From the NCBI GenBank assembly GCA_902555945.1, contig CACDUS010000010.1:1-64000 (forward strand): DNA of 64,000 bases, in the 5' to 3' direction. This stretch comes from an uncultured Pelagibacteraceae bacterium. GTDB lineage: Bacteria; Pseudomonadota; Alphaproteobacteria; Pelagibacterales; Pelagibacteraceae. A program made the translations under genes and the position numbers. Positions 44,390 to 52,736 of the stretch are shown in pieces (position 1 is the first letter of the stretch; every line of letters begins with the position of its first letter). Below the pieces are notes generated by a model. It searched no databases and was not told the DNA's origin. It was given only the letters and a program-made list of their open reading frames with translations.

Positions 44390-45752
44390 TTTTAATTTTG
44401 TTTTTTATTAACCATAAACAAACTAATGATGGTATTACCATTATAGTTGTTAAAACAAAAAATGTTCCCCAATCTCCATTTAGCCAGTCAACTAAAGCTC
44501 CTGATGATGAGGCCAAAGTAGTTCTGCCAGCAGTCCCAATTGAAGCAAGTAAGGCATATTGAGTTGCCGTATAAGTTCTATCAACCAATAATGATATGAA
44601 AGCAACAAAAGCTACTGTTGCAAAAGCAGCCGTTATATCATCAGCTATCACAGCTATTGCAAATAAAATTTCAGATTTTCCAGTCCATGCTAAAACTGCA
44701 AATAAAAGATTTGTCACTGCCATTAGACCTCCAGCAAAAAACATGGTTTTGATTGTTCCAGCTCTCATAGCCATTATTCCACCCAATAAAGTAAATACAA
44801 CAGTTGTTATCCAGCCAAGTCCTTTTGAATAAATTGCAATTTGACCTTTCGAAAAACCAATTTCTTTATAAAATACAATAGACATTCTTCCCATAAATGC
44901 CTCTCCTACTTTAAATAAAAAAACAAATCCTAAAATTCCTGCTGCGATAGCAAAACCATTTTTTTTAAAAAAACTGATAATAGGCCCGCCAATAGTTCCT
45001 GTAATATAAGCTATAAAATTCGTAATAGCGTTATTAGAACCAAGTTTTTCCTCAATTAATTTGTCGGTTTCTTTTTGTTTGTTTTGTCTATCTGTCTCTA
45101 TTGGTTCATGAACAAACAATAATCCAATATTCATTAAAATAATTAAAATACCTAAAACTAAAAAAGTGGTTTGCCAATAGTCAACAATACCTAGATTTTC
45201 AAAAAATTCTGCCGTGAATAAAGCAACAACTCCTCCTAATTTATATCCAGTCCACCAACCAACCACAGCCATTGCTGCACCGGCTGCCATTGATTTTCCC
45301 TCATTTTCTTTTATTTGTTCAATTCTTAGGGCATCAACAGTAATATCTTGTGTTGCTGATGCAATAGCAATAATTAATCCTACAGATATTAATAAAGCTA
45401 AATTTTGTGAAGGATTTATAACACTCCAAACTAAAAGACTTAAAAGAATTATAATTTGCATTAGAACTATCCAACCTCTTCTATGACCTAGTTTTTTTGT
45501 TAGAAAAGGTATTTGAATTCTATCTACTAGTGGTGCCCATAAATAATTAAATGCATAAACTGCAAATATTAAACCTGCCCACCCGATTGTTGATCTACTA
45601 AGTCCTTCCTCTTTAAGCCAAAGACTTAAGCTACTTGCAATTAGAACCCAAGGAAAGCCACTTATGGAACCTAAAAGTAAAATTCTTAACATTCTAATAT
45701 CTTTGTAAACTGATAAAGACTCAAGCCATGATGTCTTTTGAATTTCTGACAT
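44376..45752 (-). CDS. AmpG-like MFS transporter (muropeptide permease)
   Basis: A 458-residue polytopic membrane protein with about 12 or more hydrophobic spans. The N-terminal part (GSISGFPWVLIASSLSLWL, STIGWAGLIFAVYAFNYLW, APLVDRI) is characteristic of AmpG, which imports GlcNAc-anhydroMurNAc peptides; some members of this MFS group carry acetyl-CoA or siderophores. The ATG at 45752 is chosen because GGAGA lies about eight bases upstream, a clear ribosome binding site; the start at 45767 would overlap trkH. Downstream NlpC/P60 and the amgK-murU pair at 62-63 kb support a peptidoglycan-recycling role. Confidence 0.87.
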   Translation of the reverse strand: MSEIQKTSWLESLSVYKDIRMLRILLLGSISGFPWVLIASSLSLWLKEEGLSRSTIGWAGLIFAVYAFNYLWAPLVDRIQIPFLTKKLGHRRGWIVLMQIIILLSLLVWSVINPSQNLALLISVGLIIAIASATQDITVDALRIEQIKENEGKSMAAGAAMAVVGWWTGYKLGGVVALFTAEFFENLGIVDYWQTTFLVLGILIILMNIGLLFVHEPIETDRQNKQKETDKLIEEKLGSNNAITNFIAYITGTIGGPIISFFKKNGFAIAAGILGFVFLFKVGEAFMGRMSIVFYKEIGFSKGQIAIYSKGLGWITTVVFTLLGGIMAMRAGTIKTMFFAGGLMAVTNLLFAVLAWTGKSEILFAIAVIADDITAAFATVAFVAFISLLVDRTYTATQYALLASIGTAGRTTLASSSGALVDWLNGDWGTFFVLTTIMVIPSLVCLWLIKNKIKIGAK

Positions 45753-45754
45753 AA

Positions 45755-47194
45755 TTAATTTCTCCAAAAAGAAGGTAAGAATAATACTAATATAGCGAAT
45801 AGTTCAAGTCTACCCAAAATCATTCCCAGAGTTAATACCCATTTTGATATATCTGGAAGAGATGAAAAATTTCCATTTGGTCCTATAATTGAACCCAAAC
45901 CTGGCCCAACATTCGAAATAGATGTTGCTGCTCCAGAAATAGCAGTAATAAAATCAAGACCAGACAATGAAAGTAATACAGTTATTGTAAAGAAAATTAC
46001 TAAATACATATAAATAAAAGAAATTATTGAGGATATAAGTTTATTATCTACAGGATTATAATCATATTTTAATACAAAAACTCCCTTAGGATATATTATT
46101 TTTTTTAGTTGATTTGAAATAAATGAATAAAGAATTTGAATTCTAAATATTTTAATACCACAAGTAGTTGATCCAGCACACCCACCGATAAACATTAAAA
46201 GTAAAAATAAAATTATTGGAAAACTACCCCAATCATCATATTGAGCATTAACATATCCAGTGCCTGTTAAAATAGAAATAACATTGAAAAAAATAGATCT
46301 AAAATTAATTTGATTTGGATTATTTAAAATTAAATAAATCGATAACAGAATAATACTAAGAAAAATTATTTTTAGAAATGTTTTAATTTGAATATCTGAA
46401 ATAAATATTTTTTTATTTCCACTTAAAAATTTTATATAAGCTATAAAAGGTACACTTCCTAAAATTATAAATATCATCGCTGATATTTCTATTGAGACAC
46501 TATTAAAAAAACCAATAGACTCATTATAATTTGAAAAACCACCAGTAGCTATTGTTGTCATTGAGTGTGTTAAACTATCAAAAATATTCATTCCAAGTAT
46601 TTTATAGGAGATTGCACATAAAGCTGTTAAACCTGAGTAAATGTAAATTAATCGGAGAGCTATTTCTTTAGATTTAGGAAGAATTTTTTCCGAAGAGTCA
46701 TTATTTGAAATTTGAAATAATTGCATTCCTCCAACATTCATTATTGGCATAAGAGTAATAGCCATAACAATAATCCCTATACCCCCTAGCCACTGTAGAA
46801 TTGCTCTCCAAAATAAAATTCCCTTTGGTATACTTTCTAGGTTTGAAATTATAGTTGAGCCTGTTGTCGTAATTCCTGACATACTTTCAAAGAAAGCATT
46901 GGTGAATGTAAATTCAATACTTGAAAAAACAAAAGGCAGCGACCCAAATATTGCAATACTTAGCCAAGATAATGCAGTCAATAAGAAAGCTTGTTGCAAG
47001 TTTAACTTTTTATCATGATCTAAGTTTGATAGAAAAAATAATGTTCCAAATATAATAGTGACAATTGAAGCTCCAAAAAAGGATGAGTCAACTTCATTGT
47101 AAATAAATTGTACGATTACTGGAATTAGCATAAAAATTCCTAGAATTATTTGCAGAATTCCAAGCGTAAAAAAAACAGTTTTATAATTAGACAT
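45755..47194 (-). CDS. trkH: Potassium uptake protein TrkH
   Basis: Ion-conducting membrane subunit of the Trk/Ktr potassium system, 479 residues. Four pore-loop repeats are visible: SMSGITTTGSTI, SMTTIATGGFS, ILTGTGYVN and ISNVGPGLGSIIGP, each with the central filter glycine. The hydrophobic pattern fits the two-helix-pore-two-helix repeats. The NAD-binding partner TrkA is not nearby. It is the first gene of trkH-ampG-nlpC on the - strand and diverges from lysS across 88 bases. Confidence 0.95.
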   Translation of the reverse strand: MSNYKTVFFTLGILQIILGIFMLIPVIVQFIYNEVDSSFFGASIVTIIFGTLFFLSNLDHDKKLNLQQAFLLTALSWLSIAIFGSLPFVFSSIEFTFTNAFFESMSGITTTGSTIISNLESIPKGILFWRAILQWLGGIGIIVMAITLMPIMNVGGMQLFQISNNDSSEKILPKSKEIALRLIYIYSGLTALCAISYKILGMNIFDSLTHSMTTIATGGFSNYNESIGFFNSVSIEISAMIFIILGSVPFIAYIKFLSGNKKIFISDIQIKTFLKIIFLSIILLSIYLILNNPNQINFRSIFFNVISILTGTGYVNAQYDDWGSFPIILFLLLMFIGGCAGSTTCGIKIFRIQILYSFISNQLKKIIYPKGVFVLKYDYNPVDNKLISSIISFIYMYLVIFFTITVLLSLSGLDFITAISGAATSISNVGPGLGSIIGPNGNFSSLPDISKWVLTLGMILGRLELFAILVLFLPSFWRN

Positions 47195-47242
47195 TTTGAA
47201 AGAACATTATTTTATGGTAAATAAATTTCAACTCTATATGAA

Positions 47243-47271
47243 TTACTTAAATCATTAATTTAAGATATTAT
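47243..47271 (+). promoter_or_regulatory. Putative lysS promoter with an inverted repeat in its spacer
   Basis: TTACTT (47243-47248), a 17-base spacer and TATTAT (47266-47271). The spacer and the end of the -35 contain a perfect dyad CTTAAAT-catta-ATTTAAG (47246-47264). Start of transcription near 47278 would leave only about five bases before the lysS ATG at 47283. The dyad could be an operator for lysS, for the divergent trkH, or a chance repeat in AT-rich DNA. Confidence 0.38.
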
Positions 47272-47282
47272 TTGATTTATTC

Positions 47283-48845
47283 ATGATTAAAAAAGAAAAT
47301 TTAGATAAAACTACTGCTTGGCCTTTTGTCGAAGCTAAAAAAATGCTTCGAGAGAGAAAAAGCTTCATTGAAAAAAAAGGAAAAATAACCCTTCAAACAG
47401 GCTATGGCCCAAGCGGCCTTCCACACATAGGCACTTTCGGTGAAGTTGCAAGAACCTCAATGATTGTTAATGCCCTCAATCAGTTGACAGATTTTCCAAC
47501 TGAAATAATTACTTTTTCAGATGATATGGATGGATTAAGAAAAGTCCCAGACAATGTTCCTCAAAAAGATTTATTAGAAAAAAATTTACATAAACCACTT
47601 ACCCAAGTTCCAGACCCATTTAACAAATTTAATAGTTTTGGTGAACACAATAATGAGATGTTAAAAAATTTTTTAAATAATTTTAATTTCAAGTATATTT
47701 TTAAAAGTTCAACTTCACTTTATAAGTCTGGTTTTTTCAATTCTTCATTACAAACCATTTTAAAAAATTATGATGGGATAATGAATATTATATTGCCTAC
47801 TTTAGGAAAAGAGCGTCAAAAAACATATAGTCCTTTTTTACCTATTTGCCCAGAAACAGGTCATGTTTTAGAAATACCAGTAAAAAAAATTGATAAAGAA
47901 AAATCAATAATAATTTTTGATAATAAAGGAAAAGATTTAGAAACAAGTATTTTGGATGGAAACTGCAAATTACAATGGAAAGTTGATTGGGCAATGAGAT
48001 GGTATGCACTTGATATTGATTTTGAAATGTATGGAAAAGATCTTATTGAAAGTGCAATATTATCCACAAAAATTGTAAAATTAATCGGCAAAACTAACCC
48101 ATCAGGATTTGCTTATGAATTATTTTTAGATGAAAAAGGCGAAAAAATTTCAAAATCGAAAGGAAATGGTATCACTATTGACCAATGGTTAGAATATGCC
48201 TCTCCAGAGAGTTTATCATTATACATGTATCAAAACCCCAAAAGAGCAAAAAAATTATACAATGACATAGTACCAAAAACTGTTGATGATTATTTAGATT
48301 TTTTAGAAAAATCAAAAAATCAAAATGAGCTACAATTATTGATGAATCCAGTTTGGCATGTTCATAATAGCAAAGTGCCAAAAGAAAAAATGATTATGTC
48401 ATTTTCAATGTTACTTAATCTTGTAGAAACAAGTAATGCAAATAATAAAGAACTTTTGTGGAAATTTGTGAAAAAATATAAATCGGATATTATTGAAAAA
48501 GAGTATCCAATTTTCGATAAATTAGTTGGATATGCAATTAAGTATTTTAATGAAGTTATTAAAATGAATAAGAAATACAAAAAACCTAACAAAGATGAGA
48601 AATTGGCTTTGGAAGCTTTAGTAAGAACACTTGAAAAATGTGATGATAAAATGAAACCTGAGGATATTCAAACTATGATCTATTCTACTGGAAAAGAGAA
48701 TGGTTACTCTGAAAATCTTAGAGATTGGTTTAAATTAATTTATGAGGTTGTTTTTGGAGATGAAAACGGTCCACGTATGGGTTTTTTTATAAGTTTTTTT
48801 GGTGTTAAAGAAACAAAAGATCTTATAATAAATAAAATTAAATAA
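47283..48845 (+). CDS. lysS: Lysyl-tRNA synthetase, class I
   Basis: Charges tRNA-Lys. This is the archaeal-type class I enzyme found in alphaproteobacteria, not the class II LysS of E. coli. The 520 residues carry the HIGH-type motif GPSGLPHIGTFGE (H48) and the KMSKS motif as EKISKSKGNG; DDMDGLRKVPDN and WAMRWYALDIDFEMYGKD are LysRS-I hallmarks. The C-terminal domain is helical. It overlaps pyrD by one base. Confidence 0.96.
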   Translation: MIKKENLDKTTAWPFVEAKKMLRERKSFIEKKGKITLQTGYGPSGLPHIGTFGEVARTSMIVNALNQLTDFPTEIITFSDDMDGLRKVPDNVPQKDLLEKNLHKPLTQVPDPFNKFNSFGEHNNEMLKNFLNNFNFKYIFKSSTSLYKSGFFNSSLQTILKNYDGIMNIILPTLGKERQKTYSPFLPICPETGHVLEIPVKKIDKEKSIIIFDNKGKDLETSILDGNCKLQWKVDWAMRWYALDIDFEMYGKDLIESAILSTKIVKLIGKTNPSGFAYELFLDEKGEKISKSKGNGITIDQWLEYASPESLSLYMYQNPKRAKKLYNDIVPKTVDDYLDFLEKSKNQNELQLLMNPVWHVHNSKVPKEKMIMSFSMLLNLVETSNANNKELLWKFVKKYKSDIIEKEYPIFDKLVGYAIKYFNEVIKMNKKYKKPNKDEKLALEALVRTLEKCDDKMKPEDIQTMIYSTGKENGYSENLRDWFKLIYEVVFGDENGPRMGFFISFFGVKETKDLIINKIK

Positions 48846-49891
48846 TGTTCTCAAATATAAGATCTTTAATTTTTAAATTAGATCCTGAAACAGCTCATAG
48901 TTTAGCAATTAAGTCTTTAAAATTTAATTTTGTTCCAAATATTCATGAAGAAGAAAAAAATAGTTCTTTATTTAAGACAAAGTTATTTAACAGAGATATT
49001 GAGAATCCAATTGGTATGGCAGCGGGTTTTGATAAAAATGCCGAAGTATATAATTCTTTATTTAAATTAGGTTTTGGTTTTGTTGAGGTCGGAACTGTTA
49101 CACCTTTAAAACAATATGGGAATCCAAAACCAAGAGTTTTCAGATTAGTTGAAGATGAAGCTTTGATCAATAGACTTGGTTTTAATAATTTAGGAGCAAA
49201 AAATATTGTCAATCGTATAAAAAAGAATAATCCTCTTGGTCTACTTGGGATAAATATTGGACCTAATAAAGATACAAAAGATAGATTAAATGATTATATA
49301 GAATGCTTTAGGACTTTTCATGATGTCGCTGATTATATAACTATAAATATTTCTTCTCCAAACACAGAAGATTTAAGAAGTTTTCACAATCAAACAAAAT
49401 TAAATGAATTATTAAAACAACTTGACTTAGAAAAAAAGACATTGAACTCTAAAACACCAATTACTGTTAAAGTATCACCCGATATAGGAGATGAAGAAAT
49501 TAAGCAAATTTCTGAAGTTCTTTTAGATAATAATATTGCAGCCATTATAGTCTCCAACACTTCAGACTCAACTAGAGATAACTTAAGAAATACTCAAAGT
49601 TATCAAAAAGGAGGTTTATCTGGAAAACCTATAGAGTCAAAATCTACAAGGTTAATTAGTAAATTTTATGAGGTTTTTAATGGGAGGATAAAAATAATTG
49701 GGGTAGGTGGAGTAGACTCTGGAAAGAGTGCTTACGAAAAGTTTTTAGCAGGAGCCAATTATGTTCAACTTTATACCGGCATGGTCTTTAGAGGTCCAAA
49801 TATCGTTAACCTGATAAAAAAAGAGCTTAAAGAATTATTATTGAAAGATGGCGTAAAAAATTTTAGTGAAATAATAGGAAAAACAAAATAA
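48845..49891 (+). CDS. pyrD: Dihydroorotate dehydrogenase (quinone), class 2
   Basis: FMN enzyme at the membrane that oxidises dihydroorotate with ubiquinone in pyrimidine synthesis. The 348-residue protein has the N-terminal helix of class 2 (FKLDPETAHSLAIKSL), then NPIGMAAGFDKNAEV, VGTVTPLKQYGNPKPRVFRL, INRLGFNN, the catalytic serine in ITINISSPNTEDLR, and VGGVDSGKSAYEKFLAGANYVQ. It overlaps lysS by one base. Confidence 0.96.
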   Translation: MFSNIRSLIFKLDPETAHSLAIKSLKFNFVPNIHEEEKNSSLFKTKLFNRDIENPIGMAAGFDKNAEVYNSLFKLGFGFVEVGTVTPLKQYGNPKPRVFRLVEDEALINRLGFNNLGAKNIVNRIKKNNPLGLLGINIGPNKDTKDRLNDYIECFRTFHDVADYITINISSPNTEDLRSFHNQTKLNELLKQLDLEKKTLNSKTPITVKVSPDIGDEEIKQISEVLLDNNIAAIIVSNTSDSTRDNLRNTQSYQKGGLSGKPIESKSTRLISKFYEVFNGRIKIIGVGGVDSGKSAYEKFLAGANYVQLYTGMVFRGPNIVNLIKKELKELLLKDGVKNFSEIIGKTK

Positions 49892-49907
49892 TCACAATCT
49901 AATAAAC

Positions 49908-49936
49908 TTGACGCAATCAATATCTATCCTTATATA
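49908..49936 (+). promoter_or_regulatory. Strong putative promoter of rpmB
   Basis: TTGACG (49908-49913), a 17-base spacer and TATATA (49931-49936) form a near-consensus promoter in the 57-base gap between pyrD and rpmB. Predicted start near 49943 leaves about six bases before the ATG at 49949, so the mRNA would be almost leaderless. Confidence 0.6.
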
Positions 49937-49948
49937 GTCGATCATATC

Positions 49949-50263
49949 ATGACAAAAAAATGTGAACTAACAGGCAAAAACCCTATGAAAGGGCATAATG
50001 TGAGTCATGCCAATAATAAGACCAAAAGAAGATTTTTACCAAATTTAAAAAAAGTTAGATTCACCAGTGAAGTTTTAAAAAGAAGTTTAAAATTAACTGT
50101 TAGTAATGCAGGCGTAAGGTCAGTAGATAAAAAAGGTAGTTTTGATGAATTTTTAAAAACAGTTAAAAATAAAAATATATCTACAAGATTAAAAAAATTA
50201 AAAAAAAGTTTATTAATAAAATCTCCTTATCAAAAAAAAACAGTTCAGTCTAAAAGAGCTTAA
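49949..50263 (+). CDS. rpmB: 50S ribosomal protein L28
   Basis: Large-subunit protein. The 104 residues show [29 protein letters not shown] and [28 protein letters not shown] (listed here as two motifs, each shortened at the ends in the family signature), followed by a lysine-rich extension of about 25 residues beyond the usual 78-residue E. coli length, as in other alphaproteobacteria. One base overlaps the next gene. Confidence 0.96.
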   Translation: MTKKCELTGKNPMKGHNVSHANNKTKRRFLPNLKKVRFTSEVLKRSLKLTVSNAGVRSVDKKGSFDEFLKTVKNKNISTRLKKLKKSLLIKSPYQKKTVQSKRA

Positions 50264-50811
50264 TGAAAAAATCATTTGTTCTTCTATCATTTTTGATGGG
50301 AGCAGTTGTTTTATCTTCAAATTATCTTGTACAATTTCCTATTAATTATTATGGTTTAGATGAATTATTAACTTATGGTGCTTTCAGTTATCCGATAGCT
50401 TTTTTAATTACTGACTTAACAAATAGGTCATTTGGCAAATTGGTGGCACAAAAAATTGTTTATTTTGGTTTTTTATTAGGTATTGGATTTACTATTATAT
50501 TTTCAACTGATTTTGCAGATTTGATATCTATTAGAATTGCAGTTGGATCTGGAATTGCATTTTTAACAGCACAATTATTAGATGTCCAAATTTTTGATAA
50601 TTTAAGGAAAAAAAAATGGTTTATTGCCCCTCTCACTTCTTCAATTATTGGGTCAACTATTGACACTTTTTTATTTTTTTTTATATCTTTTTATGCAACA
50701 GGAGTGCCATGGTTTACGTTAGCTCTAGGTGATTTAGCAGTAAAGATATTTGTTGCATTGATAATGTTAATTCCATTTAAGATGTTACTTAAAACATTTA
50801 AACCAATTTAG
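50263..50811 (+). CDS. Queuosine precursor transporter (YhhQ/VUT family)
   Basis: A 182-residue membrane protein with about five to six hydrophobic spans, likely importing 7-cyano- or 7-aminomethyl-deazaguanine for tRNA queuosine modification. Family features are SNYLVQFPINYYG, LTYGAFSYPIAFLITDLTNR, the AQLLDVQIFDNLR motif and SSIIGSTIDTFLFFFISFYA. It overlaps rpmB by one base, which probably couples its expression to a ribosomal protein. It ends two bases before the convergent agmatinase gene. Confidence 0.9.
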   Translation: MKKSFVLLSFLMGAVVLSSNYLVQFPINYYGLDELLTYGAFSYPIAFLITDLTNRSFGKLVAQKIVYFGFLLGIGFTIIFSTDFADLISIRIAVGSGIAFLTAQLLDVQIFDNLRKKKWFIAPLTSSIIGSTIDTFLFFFISFYATGVPWFTLALGDLAVKIFVALIMLIPFKMLLKTFKPI

Positions 50812-50813
50812 AT

Positions 50814-51689
50814 TTAAGATAAATATTTATAAGCTAAAATTTTATAAGCTAGTTTTGCAACCAAAAAATTATAGGAATTAAAACCTTTTATAGGAGAAAG
50901 TTCATTTATATCTGCACCAACAATATTTGAATTTTTTGCTGCAATTTTAATTATATTCAAAGTTTCATCCCATAACAAACCGCCTGGCTCAGGAGTTCCT
51001 GTTGCTGGCATAATACTTGAGTCCAATCCATCAACATCAAAAGTTAAATAAACAGTTTTATTTTTAATTAGTTTTTTAAATTTATTTAAATTCCATTTTG
51101 ATTTGTCTTTAGCCCAAAAAATATTTATTCTTGATTTATTTTTTTTTAAAAATGGTATTTCACTTTCAGAAATATTCCTTATTCCAAAAGAGATTAATGA
51201 AACATTTTTATGATCTAAACATCTTCGGATTGCTGAAGCATGTGAAAATTTTTCACCATTATAACTATTTCTTAAATCTGCGTGAGCATCAAAGTGTAAT
51301 AGACAAATATTTTTAAATTTTTTGACAAAAGGACTGATACAGCCTGGTGTAATCGAATGTTCTCCCCCAAACGTCATTGGAAAAAGTTTATTATCCAAAA
51401 TTTCTTTATTTACTCTTGCCATTTTTTGAAGAGCTTTATTTATATTTTTATTAATTTTGAAGGGTTTTAAAGTTTTTATTCCTATTTTTTTATAAGGTTC
51501 ACAATTTAGCTCTTCATCGTATAGCTCTACCTGATGGGATGCTTTGATTATCTCTTTAGGACCATTTTTAGTACCACCTCCGTAGCTTACCGTTTTTTCT
51601 AAACCAAATGGAATTATGATAACTTTCTCTCTAAAATTAAATTTATTATCAATACCAAGAAATCCCTTTTTATTTGATAAATATTTCAC
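50814..51689 (-). CDS. speB: Agmatinase-family ureohydrolase
   Basis: Dimanganese hydrolase of the arginase/agmatinase family, 291 residues. Metal ligands lie in FGGEHSITPG, HFDAHADLRNS and TFDVDGLDSSIMPATGTPEPGG; VSYGGGTKNGP near the N-terminus is agmatinase-like rather than arginase-like. It is the last of three polyamine genes (decarboxylase, deoxyhypusine-synthase-like, this one). No arginine decarboxylase is seen here, so the true substrate may be agmatine from another locus or a guanidino polyamine made by its neighbours; this is inference. Confidence 0.9.
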   Translation of the reverse strand: MKYLSNKKGFLGIDNKFNFREKVIIIPFGLEKTVSYGGGTKNGPKEIIKASHQVELYDEELNCEPYKKIGIKTLKPFKINKNINKALQKMARVNKEILDNKLFPMTFGGEHSITPGCISPFVKKFKNICLLHFDAHADLRNSYNGEKFSHASAIRRCLDHKNVSLISFGIRNISESEIPFLKKNKSRINIFWAKDKSKWNLNKFKKLIKNKTVYLTFDVDGLDSSIMPATGTPEPGGLLWDETLNIIKIAAKNSNIVGADINELSPIKGFNSYNFLVAKLAYKILAYKYLS

Positions 51690-51692
51690 TTT

Positions 51693-52736
51693 TTATCCAA
51701 AAAGTTTTGAAAAGTTTTTTCTACTTCGATTTTTCCATTCACCTTTATGATATGCGTCACTTGCAATTAAAGGTAAAACACTAGTTGCTTCAGCAAAAAC
51801 CATTTGTTCTTTAGTAATGTCAACCTTACCCCAAGAACTTGCTTCTTTTAAGGTAGAACTACTACAAGCACCATCTCTTGAATCAGCAACGGTTATTTGT
51901 ACTGCATACTTGTGCATTTCAACTTCTTTTCCCAAAAGTTCAGCACAAATAACTGTATCTTGAATAAAGTTTTTTGGCACTCCACCACCAATCATAAATA
52001 AGCCAGAACCTTTTGATTGAATTTTAATTTCAGTCAATTCTCTAAATTCCTTGATTGAGTCTATGGTTATGTGATTTTTAGGATTTTTTTCTTGATGAAT
52101 AACTAACCCAAATCCAGCACTAGAATCTGTAAATGCTGGGCAAAAAATTGGAACATTATTCTCGTATGCTGTTTCAATTAAAGAGTCTTTTTTTATTGAG
52201 TTTTTTTTTAAATATTTGCCTATTTCATGAATGAATTCTCTAGAGGTATAACTTCTTGGTTCTAAATTGTCGGCTATTTCACAAATTTTCTTGTCACAAA
52301 TTTGCAATTCATCTTCATCAATATATGTGTCGTAAATTCTATCAATATAATTTTTTCTCAGCTCTGTATCATCTTGAAATTGGGAACCTTGATAATGCCT
52401 AAATCCTAAAGCTTCAAAAAAATCCATATCAATAATAGAAGCACCAGTTGCAACAATTGCATCTACCATATTATATTTGACTAAATCTTTGTAAATATTC
52501 ATACAGCCTGCAGCAGAAGTCGATCCAGCTAATGTTAAAAAAATTGTGCAATCTTTATCTTTTAACATTTCGTTGTATATGTTTGCAGCATTTGCTGTCT
52601 CTCTCGAAACAAATGACATTTTTTCCATAGACGAAATAATTTTTCTTGAATCAAATGAAGTAATATCAATGTGTTCGATGGGTTTTTTAAGAAAATCTTT
52701 TTTGCTATTATGACCCAAGTTTTTATTATTAGACAT
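51693..52736 (-). CDS. Deoxyhypusine-synthase-like protein (possible homospermidine synthase)
   Basis: A 347-residue NAD-dependent aminobutyl-transfer enzyme of the deoxyhypusine synthase family. Bacteria lack eIF5A, and bacterial homologues can form homospermidine or related polyamines. Visible features are FLTLAGSTSAAGCMNIYKDL, VATGASIIDMDFFEALG, CPAFTDSSAGFGL, the probable catalytic lysine K255 in GGGVPKNF (equivalent to the Lys of the human GVVKHH motif) and ASSWGKV. It overlaps the decarboxylase by one base and is three bases before the agmatinase gene, so the three are clearly one unit. Confidence 0.9.
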   Translation of the reverse strand: MSNNKNLGHNSKKDFLKKPIEHIDITSFDSRKIISSMEKMSFVSRETANAANIYNEMLKDKDCTIFLTLAGSTSAAGCMNIYKDLVKYNMVDAIVATGASIIDMDFFEALGFRHYQGSQFQDDTELRKNYIDRIYDTYIDEDELQICDKKICEIADNLEPRSYTSREFIHEIGKYLKKNSIKKDSLIETAYENNVPIFCPAFTDSSAGFGLVIHQEKNPKNHITIDSIKEFRELTEIKIQSKGSGLFMIGGGVPKNFIQDTVICAELLGKEVEMHKYAVQITVADSRDGACSSSTLKEASSWGKVDITKEQMVFAEATSVLPLIASDAYHKGEWKNRSRKNFSKLFG

